Shown here one piece after another: positions 1-13,100 of a stretch of 64,000 nucleotides of DNA. The position numbers and the translations under genes are program-made. Every line of letters begins with the position of its first letter. Position 1 is the first letter of the stretch. The DNA is from Pachypanchax playfairii (Eukaryota > Chordata > Actinopteri > Cyprinodontiformes > Aplocheilidae): contig SSNP01000416.1 of assembly GCA_006937955.1 (NCBI GenBank), positions 24,647 through 88,646 of the forward strand, given 5' to 3'. A model generated the notes under the pieces. The model worked only from the letters and a program-made list of their open reading frames with translations. It had not been told where the DNA came from and did no database searches.

Positions 1-190
1 GGGGGACTCCCCTTTTTAGGGTTAGGGGTTAGGTTTATAGGTATGGTGTGAATAGAGTTTTAGTTAGTCTTAGGGTTAGTTATAGATCAGTAATGGTTAA
101 GGTTAGGAAAAGGGTTTGGGTTAGGTATAAATCTAGTTACTAAAATCAATGGAAGTCAATGGACGGTCCCCATAAGGATAACAAAACACA
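1..190 (-). repeat. Interspersed repeat with telomere-like CCTAAC blocks, copy 1
   Basis: Reverse complement of the block at about 62484-62675. Both carry the mirrored ends ATGGGGACC and GGGGAGTCCCC around irregular CTAACCC/CCTAAC blocks. The copy is cut by the window start. A long TG microsatellite follows directly. Superfamily not recognised; a similar 'tatccttatggggac' repeat is widespread in fish genomes (recollection). Confidence 0.75.
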
Positions 191-195
191 CTTGT

Positions 196-198
<3 letters not shown>

Positions 199-270
<72 letters not shown>
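199..270. repeat. (TG)n microsatellite
   Basis: About 36 uninterrupted TG dinucleotides adjoining the telomere-like repeat. The cysteine/valine-rich reading frame across it is only the translation of the dinucleotide repeat. Confidence 0.97.
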
Positions 271-273
<3 letters not shown>

Positions 274-2055
274 TTGTGTGCGCCCTAGTTCATTCACCCT
301 TTTTCTGTCTAGACTGTTTGCCTCCCGTCTCGTGTTTTCTATTTTATAGTATTAAAGCTGACACATCAGCATTTTTGTGTTTCTATTATTCTATTTTTCA
401 CACAGTACTACATAAATAATGTTACACTGCTGTCAGACTCCACCAGAAATGCTACATGTAAATACCCGCTGAGTTCTCTGTAAATAACTGTTATGTGAAG
501 TTCACATTGTTAACGTTTGTATGATAGAACTAACATGGATTTTTAAGATTGAAGTTAGGTTCAGACACTAGTAATCCCCTTTGATCTTGGCCTTGTTGGA
601 TCGACCCTTATCAGCATTGTCAGAATTAATTTCTATTCTATTCAAAAAGCAGTCTGCGATGGATTGGGCATTCATTGTTCATTAGTGTTTAACAGAAACC
701 TAAAAAAATCAGAACTATCTATAACCAAAAGAGATTTTCTAACTTAACACAAAAGCTTTAAATCTTGTCTCTTGCAGAAAAAACAGTCTGCGAAGCCATC
801 ACCAGAATGAAGCTGTACGCTCAGGGTGAGTTTTACTATTTATTGGTTTGAAAAGAGACAAAATATTTAATTATTAAACATAAAGGCTGCTATTTGACAC
901 TGTCGCAAAGGCTTCCTGTCTACTGTGCTCAGCCAAATTCATTATGCTAGGCGGAAATAGCTACAAATAAACAAAAGTCAGCCATGCCCTGAACAATGAC
1001 CCTATTCATTTGTTACTGAAATAATCCAACTTCAAATTATCATACAAAATTAAGTGACACAAGTCTGAAATCAATTTCAGTAGACTCCTAAACTCAGACT
1101 GTCTGTTTTTTTTAAGATTTACAACAAACTGAGACTCAGCCTAGGAAAATATACTATGTCTAAAATGTATGTATTAATAAACTATCCCAAAGAAAACCCA
1201 AACAAAGCATCACATTATGCTCAAGCAACAGTGAATCTAGGCCACTACCTCAGCCAGTGTTGTTTACTTGGTACAGAGAAGCATGTGCAACATTTAAAAC
1301 TCAAGAGAGAAAAAAGGAGGAATAATTAAAATAAACAGAACCAGTTTGTAAGACCCTGAAATGAAAAGGCAATAAAACCCAAGGCTTAAACCCAAACTGA
1401 TCTATATAAGGTATATGGTCTACTATACATAAAGCAGTCTTTTCCACCTATAGACAAAGCGTAACAGTTTGTTCTCTTTTTTAGCAGCTTCCACAGTCGT
1501 CACATTTTCAAGCCAAGCAGAAACCTGACGGGGAAGCAGAGAAGCAGCCCTTTGTGTCCCATTTGGAAACTGGCATTTAATACTGTCGTCTCTGTCACAA
1601 ACGCTGCTCACCAACTCTCGTCTAACAGCTTTCAGCCGGAAACATCATCTGACAACCACGGCCAAGATTATCCGCTCTCTTGGAGCACATTTCTAACTGA
1701 ACATGAACACACACACAGATCCAGACCCAGTAAAGACTGGCAACAGAAACTTTAAACACATGGTTGTGTGGAAGGATTTACAGGCAAAACCCAATTCTTC
1801 CTGATTAAAAAAAGCTCAAAAAATATTACAAATATTTTCAGCGCTAGAGTTTGTCATCGTGTTCCTTAGGATTCAGTGCTACCACTTCTCTGCTTCCTCT
1901 TGGTAAAATAGTCAAATTGATATGCTGTACATTTCCACTGTTATGGTGAAGACTCTCAGTTATATTTATCAATGAAGCTTGATGAATCCAGTCATTTACT
2001 GAGATTACAAGCTTGACTTTGTGATATAAAATCTTGGATGACACTTAATCTTTTG
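271..2055. other. No gene seen; presumed adamts6 intron
   Basis: AT-rich sequence downstream (in gene direction) of the last adamts6 exon visible in the window. I found no match to the next expected adamts6 exon (start of the disintegrin-like region) on the minus strand. A 48-bp stretch at 778-825 on the plus strand has both splice signals but no recognisable protein (see rejected list). Confidence 0.5.
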
Positions 2056-2660
2056 CTTTTAAATTGAGACAAGACGGAGGTTTTGGTTGTGGTTCTGTTT
2101 TTTGGACCTGAGTCCCTTACGAACATCCTCAGGTGGCATTAATCCAACATCATTGTAAAGAACCTGGGTGTTATCTTTGACCAGGACATGTCCTTTAGTT
2201 CTCACATAAAGCATGTTACCAGAACGACCTTCTTCAACCTGCGTAATGTTGCTAATATTAGGAGCATTCTGAATCAGAGTTACGCAGAAACATTAATTCA
2301 TGTATTTATTACTTCTAGACTTGATTATTGTAATTCTTTATTATCAAGATGTTCTAATAGTTCTGTTAAAGGCCTCCAGCTGATCCAAAATGCTGCTGCC
2401 AGAGTTACATCACAATTCTCCTGTTTTTGCATCACTTCAGTCGCTTCCTGTGAAATCCAGAATAAATTTGAACATTTTACTTCTGACCTATAAAGCCTTA
2501 AACAGCTATAGATCTTATTATTCCAGATGTTCCTAACAGAGCACTTTGCTCCCAGACTGTGAGTCTCTTTGTGGTTCCTATAGGGTTTCTATAATTAGAA
2601 TGAGAGGAAGAGCTTTCAGTTATCAGGCTCCTCTCCTGTTTTTGCACAATCCTCAGGGTT
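2056..2660 (+). mobile_element. LINE fossil, L2/CR1-type reverse transcriptase C-terminal part
   Basis: Translation around 2188-2490 gives the conserved C-terminal reverse transcriptase block of fish L2/CR1-like LINEs. It includes SHIKHVTRTTFFNLRN, then FITSRLDYCNSLL and LQLIQNAAARV. Upstream bases encode the preceding NLGVIFDQDMSF stretch. Downstream, 2490-2660 still resembles the 'YKALN...' and 'RGRAFS' parts but in shifted frames. It is a 5'-truncated, frameshifted relic inside the adamts6 intron. Clade assignment (L2 versus Rex1/CR1) is from memory. Confidence 0.8.
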
Positions 2661-2949
2661 AGCTTAGTTTATCCTGATCCATCCCTTTAGTTATGCAGTT
2701 ATGCTTTTGAATTAATCTGAAACACTCTTTCCCTCTGCCGTCTCCTCCAGCTCATCATATTTTAACTCCTGTTCATTTTCTTCTCCCGTATCCGTCGCAA
2801 TTCTATCCTCTGTTGCCTTTGATTCGTCACTCTTTCTTGGTTCCCCTCCTTTATCAGTACCTTTGTCTTTCAATTTCTTAACTGACAGTTACCCCGATTT
2901 AAGCCACTTGAGCATATTTGCGATAATGAATGAAGTAGAGGCCACAAGC

Positions 2950-3235
2950 TAGGTGCGCACTTAAATTGTGTAGTAGTAGAAGAAGAAGAACTTCTTCTAC
3001 ACTTCATTTCTAGATGAAGTGCATTTTGAATAGTAATTTTAATTGTCATTGTTTACAATTTTACAGAGGAAATATTATTTTACACATCTTTATTGTGTGG
3101 GGAAACAACACTGTATTTTGTAATTATTATTATTACATTTGTCCGCCATTACATTTTTCACCTCGCGCACCCCCTAGTGGCAGCTCATGCACCCCCAGGG
3201 GTGTGCGCACCACACTTAGGGAATCCCTGCTTTAT
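2950..3235. repeat. Possible hAT-type MITE with hairpins
   Basis: Contains a GAAGAAG/CTTCTTC hairpin near 2975-3002 and an adjacent palindrome ACTTCATTTCTAGATGAAGT at 3001-3020. It ends near 3168-3231 in GTGCGCACC...GGGAATCCCTG, a pattern seen at the ends of fish hAT-like MITEs. Ends are not clear and no 8-bp target duplication was established. Confidence 0.3.
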
Positions 3236-5491
3236 ATAACTGTATTTATTTTTATTTCCAACATTAACTTTAGGTCTGTTTCTTTTTCCATAGAAATGAC
3301 AAGTGGCCCAACCCCTCTGCTATTGAGCCTACTGTAAATTTGTATAATTATTTTAAAAAAAAAAGAAAGACCATCATAATTTGCAGATTTTTCTTTCCTT
3401 TTGTGCCTTAATGTTTAGAATACTAGAATGGTACTAGAATACTATATGGATTTTTCATGTCAATAAGAATTTTTTAACCTCACATATGGGTTCTGTTGTG
3501 AATCATTAAAAACCAAATGTACTACTTCTATCAAACAGAAGATACTCTACCCCATTATTTATCTATGTCACCATCTAAAACACTCACACAATGCCTAGCT
3601 AGTTTGGCACTGGCAGCCTGGAAATTAAAGCCAGCTGGGGGGGTTTTTGTGTTCAAACTCCCTGACCTTACACAGGACTTTGAGGGCTACACCTACACTT
3701 GAAGAACCAGGTCGATGAGCAAATTCTGACCAATTTTTATCTATCTAGTCTAACTAATCATAGCAGCAAAACAATATTACAGCAATGTGAAGTATGAGAT
3801 GTATAACATGGAACAATTAGGTCTAAAACCAAACCTCCTTGATTCTACATTTGATTATAGACCCAAATACAAACCTCATCTTGCTCAGTGTACCGTGTTG
3901 TACACAACAACAAAGTTTTGTTGGCAAAGGTTTTTGATTTATTATCATGTATTTTGTGTTAACTTTGTTCAGAGTCGCTGTCTGAATTCAGCATTAGTAA
4001 TGTAAAGCCTCAGTCACAATGACCCATACAAACAGCTGCAAACAAGCTATGAACAACTTTTGGACCATTTCCTACGACCTCCTTTATGTAGCCTTATAAG
4101 AATCTAGTGTTAGTGGCTCGTTTCGGAAATGCATGGCCAGGTCGATTGTGTGGTCCAAGATTTTCTACGAACAGATCATGAAAACTCTGCATAGGGTCAC
4201 CAGGTTAATGCCTTCTGAACAACACAATGATCTGGGATTATTTATCCTTTATTTTCATCTAAATTTTTATAGGGCTGTATGTTTTTATAAGGACATGAAA
4301 CAGACTATGATGAAAATTACACTTCTCATTTTTCATGATGCATGAGGCAACATAGTGCGACGGCTCGGCAAAGTGTTACAGTCACTTCTGACTGGTGGTC
4401 CAGCTCATGGAACTGAATGCAGCTCATGTAGAGGTGCTGTCTCTATATTCATTCCCGTACCCACCAGAGTCAGCGTCTTCTCTCCAGGTCCTCCTGCTCC
4501 TTCAGAACAACAACAGAAGCTACAGTCGGTAGATCTTCTCCATCCTGCAGCTGCAGTTGTAAAAGATGCAGCTGGAGTCTCTCTGCATTATCATCATCTT
4601 GAAAATTAGAAGCTTTTCCACAAATTTCCCAGCAATAATCAACACACATCATTTTTGAGATACTGGACCACCACCCTGTGTATTCCCCGACACAATCTGC
4701 TGACAGCCAGAGGATCGTCATAGCAACGACTTGACATTGCCATGAGTTACACATGGGGGGCCGTTCAGGCATATTATGGCAAAATTGTCATGAGATGGTC
4801 ATCGGTAAACCAGAGGAAGGTTCCAACACACAAGTATGAAGAGAGCAAGAACTCTGCAGCCAGAAAATCACCTCATATTCTCAAGGATTCATCAAGTTAC
4901 TGATGCAGCAGCTGTAACAACTTCCTGTAGGAAACAGTGCCCACCTCCATGAATGTTCAAGAACTACCAATTTTGTAGGAAACAAGATTTGTACAAACCC
5001 ATTGTTCACACAGGTCATTGTAACCAGGACTTAAGCTTGGGTTTTAATTAAGCAGGGCAGGTAGGACTCAGCAGAGCAACTTTTATTGTTTTATAAAGTC
5101 AGTTTTATCTTGTATTTGTTTGTACCTGTAAACATCTTGCCATCTTTGGCTTTTTCACAAAGCAGCAGCTGAGAACAGCGAGCCCACACATCACCACCAA
5201 CAACCCCATGAGCTTCAAAACCAGCTGCTCTATGCAGAGATGCAAAAGTGAAAATCCCTCTGATATTCATAGACAGCCACAATGAGGTCTGGATGGAGTC
5301 TCAAGGATTGGGTGGGTTTCAATAATTGAGGGAGGCCCTTTATACAAGACCAGGGGAGGCTAAAGGGAGCATGTTGTAAACTGAGATTTCTGTGAGCAAG
5401 CAGGAGAACAGGTTTGCACCTTTGGCACATACACACAACAAATCCAAACACATGCAGATGCTTCCACTGAGAGCAATCATCATCCACTTAC
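3236..5491. other. No gene seen; adamts6 intron
   Basis: Intronic DNA between the last visible adamts6 exon (ends 5492) and the LINE and MITE remnants. Short open frames here have no recognisable domain. Confidence 0.5.
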
Positions 5492-7096
5492 TCAAGAAAG
5501 CTGGTGATATAGTCTTTGCTGCAGGCAGACCAGGAGAACGGGTTGGTGTTGGCTGTTATGTGAGCAGCCATCAGCTTTGCTGTTTCGTGGCCTTTGGTGC
5601 CGCAAGAATTCCCAATCCCATCATGGTTCATCCCAAAACTGAAACACACAAATAGGAATCTAAATTAATACAGATGATAAAATATCATCTGGTTTGTAAA
5701 TGTTTTTGTACTTTTTTGTTGTTTTAACTTCAAAGTTTTGAAAATAGAACCAGGCTGCTAACAGAGGCATGTCTACCTAAGTGCATCTGGCTATAAAGAG
5801 AGAGATTTCTGTGGCTCTGAAACAGCTGTGTAGAGGGGTCAAGGGTCAAACCCTGTCTGGTGCTAGGCAGTAACAAAAAAGTTCTAATCACCACTCAGAT
5901 GCCTGCCTGTCAATCACCTCCTGCAGGTCTGAGCAGGTCATGAGGGAGAGTCACCACCGGCTGCAGACAGGACAGAGGAATCCTTTGGATCTGAGAACAG
6001 AGAAACCCTAAATCTAAAAAGCTCTCAAATTTGTGTTCAAATGTAAACAGATGTATGTTTTCCTGAATTTATGCTGAAAGTATTCCAACAATCAATTAGC
6101 AAGAAAAAAAAGAGCTCTTATCTGTCTGGAAAGAAAATCTAATGTTACAGCAGGATGTCTAGCTTTACTTTTCCTTATGGTCCAGGAGCACAAATCAGGT
6201 TTAATGTATATAACAAACCCAACCACACTGCACACTCTGAACTTGTTTTTCTAAGGCTGGCGTTTATGACATTTTACCCTACTCTGGAAATGAATCAGAC
6301 TGGTTGAAACCCCCGCTGCAGAGTGTTTTTTTAATACATCCTTGAGAAGCAGAGACTATTTTTACAACTACCCCTCAACAGAAGCAGACATGAGACATAA
6401 TAAAGGAAATCGCCAACTTACTGGACTCTCGAGAGAGGGATACGTAGACTAATACATCATCATTATTTTGCTTTATATTCAGGAAGAAAAAGTCCTAGGT
6501 ATGTGGACACTGACATTAGCATGAGGAAAAATGTAAAGATATGATTCAGGACGTCTGCATGGGAGAAGAAAAGGCTACATGCAAGTCTGGCAAACCAAAG
6601 TAGGAAGGTAATGTTTGTTTAGAAGTAAGTCAAAGTTGTAAAAGAGATGAAAGGTTCTGAGAATTCATGCAACATGAGAGGAGTTCTCATTCCAAAAAAG
6701 ATGCAACTGATCAACAAAGTTTCATAATTTGACTCCAGTCCCTGACATAGCTAATACTACACTAATAGTCTGAATCTGGTATGCTAGCAAGCTACGATTT
6801 GGTAACTAGAGCAAACAAAAGGTCTTTATTAGGCAGGTGTTTAGTCATAAAACAAAGAATCGGACAAATTGAAATTTGAACTTAAGATGACGCATGAGGA
6901 AAATACAGTGGAGTTCAGTGCATTGCCTTGCACTAGATATATAAAGTGAACGTTTTGTAAGAGCATTTCACAAAAAAATATGAAACAACTTCTAACCTCA
7001 TGGTGTTTGCTACAAACCAAAGAAAAACACCAATCCAGGAGGCAAGTTGCTACACAAGGTATTCTGCTTGTGGTGTCTAATCCTTGAAGATGTTGC

Positions 7097-7128
<32 letters not shown>

Positions 7129-10100
7129 CGTATATATATATATATTCTTTTTTTTTTTTTTAAAGGGCAACTGGACTTCTTTTTCTGTCTCTTGAAAACA
7201 GTTCAGTTCTGATCCTGGTTTGGAGGTTCCAGACTTACCCCTCCTTTCCACCGGATGCGTCACTACTGCAGCAGCACGTCATACGCACCTGATAGATACC
7301 GCTGTAGTCAATAGAACCCTTTCCACCGCATCCGTCAGCAGCAAGAGTCGAACGCGTCTCAGGAGCGACATCTCGCGGCACATACGCGGTGGTTCCATTT
7401 TTTACGCGCTACGCGTCTGAAACGCGCCACAAGTTTGACATTTTGGAAAGAGGAAGACGTCTGGCTTGAAGATCGAGGTTGAAAAACAGTTGAAAAACAG
7501 TTCCCACAACCTTGTTTGATTGAGGAGTGGTGAAGCAGAGACAACTGCTGAACAATGGCACTCCACTACTGGGTTTTGTAGACCCCCGCTGTAAACTTTT
7601 TCAAAACCGAAATACGCTCCGAGGGAGCAGCCCTTTGGATCTTTAAATGTCCTTCATATTTACATAAAACGGACAAAACATAAAACTCAAACCTTTTGGA
7701 GCCATGTTGTAGTTTTTTTCTGCTTGTTGTTGTGTATACTGACGAAGTCATGCGTGATTTTGCTAATCTCGCGTGACTTTGTGCTCTTTCAATGGTGGTT
7801 GCTTCCCTGCTGCTACGCGTCTGATACGCACCTGGTGGAAAGGATCGAGCAGCAGAATACGCGAGCAAGACATGCTGCTGCAGTAACGTGCTGCTGAGGC
7901 ATTCGGTGGAAAGGAGGGGTTATAAGTTGTTGTGACTGCAGTATGAATTGGCTCATGGGAGTCACATGAGTGAATGACACACCCGGCACTTCTGATAGTT
8001 GTTATGTCAGTTGGAACTTGTTTATCTCTGGCGTTGTGATCAGCTGTTTCACAGTTTGGATTGTTTTGAAACTTTCTTGGAAGTCAAGTCAATGCAGATT
8101 GTGGGTGTTAGATAAATGGAATCTGAGACAAACTCCTCTGTTGAAAATGTACTAACAATTTACTGAGTTTAGTTTAATAAAATCTCAAAGTGTCACAAAA
8201 TTTAGGCAAAATTCTCCATGTTGCCCACAAAGCCCTTAGTGCCTGATTTATCAGGTTTGCAGTTGTTAAAACAGGCGCAAACCGCTCAGCGGCCGCAAAA
8301 ACAATCAGCGGGTGATTTACAGGCAAAACTGCGCCTGTTAAACCTGCAGCAAGACGCGCAAAGTCATTTTAGCGCTTTTTTCTTGATGAATATGCAACGT
8401 GGGTATTTCTGTCAGAAGACAGTGTGATTTATCAAACCTGAAACTGTTTGCGGCTTCTAATTTTGCGCGTATTTTTACTGCTTTTCAAAAGCATGTCTTA
8501 ACTCAGTGCAAAAATGGATGCAGCGATCGTTACGAGGAGAAGACACAGGCGGACGTCTGGATCATTCCAGCACACTGTGGCAGTTAGTGCTGCGTCTCCC
8601 AGGGCAGATTTTATAGTGTGTGTCACATGTTTTGAATCCGGTGTTATGCGAGCAGATACATTAATTTTCCAAACACTTGTGATGCAAACGTTGTGTCAAA
8701 TTATCCAGTATCACGATTCTTTCATTCTGAGGAACAGTGTTATATTTATGAGGTTGAGAGATGGTGAATATGGAGATTGCGGATCTTGGGTACGTGTGTT
8801 ACGTTATTCGTGCTGTAAATATCATTCCACACATTTATGAATTTAATAGCAGCTCGTGATCTATTCCTAAGGTGATGGCGCAGACCCCCTTTACCCCCTG
8901 CACTCAACCCGACTGCTGGGGAGTAACATCAATATAATCTTGCCCACATACACACGAGAAACATTTTGGAGTGCACCGCATCCTGAAAAGCAGGTGTCGG
9001 TGTTTAGACCGCGCTGGAGGGAAACTTTACGCACCAGCCAAGGTTGTCCTGGTCTGTTGTTTTCTGTGTGTTGCACAACATTCACAACATCACAGAGTGG
9101 AGCCTCTTTGCTGCAGCTCAACTATATAACTGCTCATATTTGAAGCTCCAATGGCTTGAATATCATCTTCTGTTTGCGCCCGCAAGAGAATAGCGCCGTC
9201 AAACTCCTCGTTTGAATATTGCTTTTTGCGCCAGTTAACAAATGCAAAATCAGTCTGAGTAGATCATCCGCAAATTAGGAACACCCCCATTGGCGCAAAA
9301 TTTTTGCGGCGCACGCAATTTTGAGCTCTTTACTTGGAATTTTGATAAATCAGGGTCTCATAGTGTACTAAATAAGATCAGGTTTATGGAGTGTTAAAGG
9401 GTTATCCAATGGAATCCAGTAACCCACATCAATGAAAACTGTACAATTAAAATGTCCATATATTTTTAACATAGTACCCTTTGCATATTGAAAGTATAGC
9501 ACACAACCAAATCAATGAACTGTACACATAAACTGCTGGTATTCTGCTACATAGATGTTGCAGTTTTTGCTGCTTTGAGGAAATCGCTATCTTTAAAAAA
9601 AATAAAATTTCAGTTCTGGAGCAAAATGACCCTTAAAATTCATGGATGTTTGATAGTTTTATTACTTCTCGTGGCAGTTTTACACAGCATCACCTTAATA
9701 ACCATCTGATCACCCACGTTACCAGGGTGAAGTTGAAGGAAAGGTTGGTGGCACTAAGCAAGGGCAGTCCAGCTGGGACAAAACTGTACCAAAATGCAGA
9801 ATATTCTTTTCCAGCATTATTAGATCAGATTTGTGACAAAAATATATTAGTTACAGAGATGAATAACAACTTTTACAGACAACATTCAGATTTTATAACA
9901 GTATTGTTTCTCTGGAGGAAGACATGAACAAGGACTGTTTATGTAATTATGCAACAGAATATTTATTATATTTATTAAGGGATTTAATTTCTTTAAGTAC
10001 CGTGATGAAAGCCACACAATCACTGCTTGATTCACACCTCCTACATTCTGATATTGATTGTGACAATCAGTTAAATCACTCAGTGGGACGTCATCAGTCA

Positions 10101-13100
10101 TCAGTTTGAGGGCCTCTAACTTCTCTGCATTTTCCATCAAGGGAAACCTGTCAAAATTAATATCGTATATAAGGATCTTTAAAATCTTAAAACTCACTTG
10201 TGGCCTATTTCGTGCGCGATGGTGAAAGCCGAGCCAAGGCCGATGTCTTCATTGATGCTGCAGCTTCTCTCCGGCTCGCACATTCCAGCAACTGAGGCCA
10301 AACCTACACATACACAAAAGCACACAGGCTAGACAAGCATACAAACACAAGGTCAAGGCGTAGCGTTCTTCTAAGACATGGTCATGAAAATTGGGATTCC
10401 ACTTATACAGTGTGATCTCCTGTTTACTGGTGCCAAGAGAGAGCTAGTCACATCCTTGGGATGAGAGTTTAACATCAAGCTTTTAAAACTTTGCTGTAAA
10501 CTACAGGAACTCTGAGACGTCTAGACAGGGTTTGATTTAAACATTTCAATTGATGTAATGAAGAATCGCCTAGAATGCAAGTTAAGAAAGGGAATGTAAG
10601 AACCCCAAGCCAGCGCTGTGCAGAAACCTGTCAGACAATGTCTATGTTTTTTCAATTTCAGAACTCGGGTTGAAGAGGAAAGAGAGGAAAGGGTGTTTAA
10701 ATCAAAAGCCACTACATAATCCAGGTGTTGCCGGTCTTTCTGTCCTGAACCTGGACAGGTCAGATAAGGAGAATGCTGGCAGTTCTTTACAGATTACATC
10801 TACTGCCACAAGAGGGGATTGGTATGGTATTACAAAGCAGATGTGTGTGTGTCTGTTTGGGAATGTGTGTAATTTGTTTTGTAAATGTTTGGTTTAGCTC
10901 AGCCATACACACGTTTCTCAGGATTTTGAGCTATTCTGAAACTTCTGCATCTTCTTCAGTGTAATAGAGAATTATGGGAATGAATTTGTAGCGTTTGCAT
11001 TATTACTGTCAAAAAATCCTTAAAATCATGTTTGTCTCAAAATCTTTGAGCTAAATTCAACAGAATTTTAAGAAATTATCTTAGTAATAGCAGTTTTACC
11101 ACTAATGTGGACACAAGATGAAAACACAACTAAAAGGCACTTTGTTAGATTTGGAAACAAGCAAAACCAGCATTAAAAAGATTATTGGATCGAGCGGGGG
11201 TACATTCATTCTATAATTATTGCCTCGGATGTTTCACCTCTCCAACTCAGGTGGATTAAAATGTATTCTGGTGTGTGGCTTCCAATGCACTTTAAAATGT
11301 TTTTTATTAATTCAACTTGTTCACCTTCGCCTAAAAGGTTAAAGTTTCCAAGAAGCTGCTTTTTGTTCTAATGTTTTAAAAAAGAATCTCATAAAAGTTA
11401 CACATGTTAGTTTTTAAATATATCAGAGGGCGTGCATCTTTGTCATGAAGTAAGCCTTTAAACAGATCTCAGGGTCCACTTGGTTTGCACATGATCAGTC
11501 TTTTTTTTTTTTCCAAAATATGACCTCAGACAGCTGCCCTTATGCATCAGTGTTTGATGGTCAGTTCTGCTTCAGATTTTCCTGCAGAGTCAGAGAGAAC
11601 ACCTGGCCTCCCCTGCTGAAAGTGGCATGGCTTTCATATCCTCTTTACTAAGAGGCTAAACAAGAATAGACTCGCAAATCAGGAGGCTACTGAAACCATT
11701 ACCGCAGGGAAATAAGAAGCCTGAAGGTGAAGAAAGAAGGAGCGGAGGGAGGGAAAGGAAGGAGGGTGGCTACTCTACGATTAGTTTAAGAATGTTTGTG
11801 TGTGTTGGGGTGGAGGGAGAGGAGAGGGGTGGTGAGAGTGTGGGTTAAGAACAAACACACACTGCACTGAAAGCTCTTTTCTTAACACCGGGGGGTGGAT
11901 TGTGCATTATCTCCGGGCCCATGATTACTCAGCGACCCTAAAGGCCAGCCAGCTGACCTGAGAGCATGATCTCTGAGAAGAGAGGGAGGTGGAGAACACA
12001 CAGGGGGAGGAGGAGGAAGGGGAGGGAGGGCAGCGAGGAAGTCAAGCAGATGCTGGGGCAATTAAAATGACCTGGGAATGTGACGAATGCGGTCAATCTT
12101 TCAAAGCAACCCTCAGGTCACAATATTACCTCCAAGATATACTGTGGTGCCTGTGAGACCATTTGCGAAGATAAGATGGGAGGAGAGAGGCTGAGCTGAG
12201 GTTTGAGGTGGAGCTGAAAGGTTGTGAAAGGGGGTGGGGGGGGGAGCTTGTCCTTTTTCAACCCCCAATCTCGCCACAACCAGTGTATCACCCTCTCTAT
12301 CTTCCTCCTTAAGTCTCTACCACTCCCTATAATTGTCCTTTTCCCCTTCCACTCCGCCTCCACGGCTTCTTCTCCATTTCCTCTTTCTACCTTATTTTAC
12401 CCTCCTTCCTCTCCTCGTCTGAGTCCCCAGTGGAAGTGTAAACACCCTAAACACACTCAGGTTTGAGGCATAGGACTGTTTCTAAGCTGACCACAGCCTG
12501 TCCAGGTTCAGGAGTCCTGGCCTCAACCAACAGAGAGGAGCAACAGGGGAGCTAATGAAAACCTCCTTCTCATAGGAACCATCTGGAGTTCTTCTAAATG
12601 AGATGATGAAGGTTCCTAAATAAGATTTGTCTGGTGACAAAATAAAAACTTTACCAGAAGGAAAAAGAAGATCACCAGAGATTAAAATATTAATTATCCA
12701 CTAAAATGACTAGTTAGCCAAGAAGACTCACTTAAACACATAAACTCCAGTCTACTCACCCAAGGTGCCACAGGGTTTGTTCTTGTAGGTGCAGATGTCA
12801 TATCTATGGCAAGTTAAAAAAAACACACTAACATTAATATTAAAATAAATGTTTTTTTCTCTCTTTTACATTTATACAGCATTCCTCAACTGGCTGTTTG
12901 CCATTCCATTCTTTCTCTGTTTAATCACACAGTCTGGCCAGATATAATCTCAGCCTTTAGCATAACAATAGTGAAGTCATGACAGGTTTGCTTTATAGAA
13001 AAACACCTGGTCCACCCCTCCATCTGCTGCAGGAGCTCTCTGCGTAATGTAAAAAGGCTAACACACAGTCCTCAGGCATGAAGGAGAATAAATACAAAGA

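Noticed and set aside
60..130. True telomere repeat array.
   Set aside because: The CCTAAC-like blocks are irregular, short and interspersed, and the same sequence recurs in inverse at 62484-62675.
159..419. Open frame of alternating Cys-Val residues.
   Set aside because: Translation of the TG microsatellite.
778..825. Possible 48-bp plus-strand exon with acceptor 'ctcttgcag' and donor 'caggGTGAGT'.
   Set aside because: Both splice signals are good and one frame is open (VCEAITRMKLYAQ). I recognise no protein and see no partner exons on this strand, and the region lies inside an adamts6 intron.
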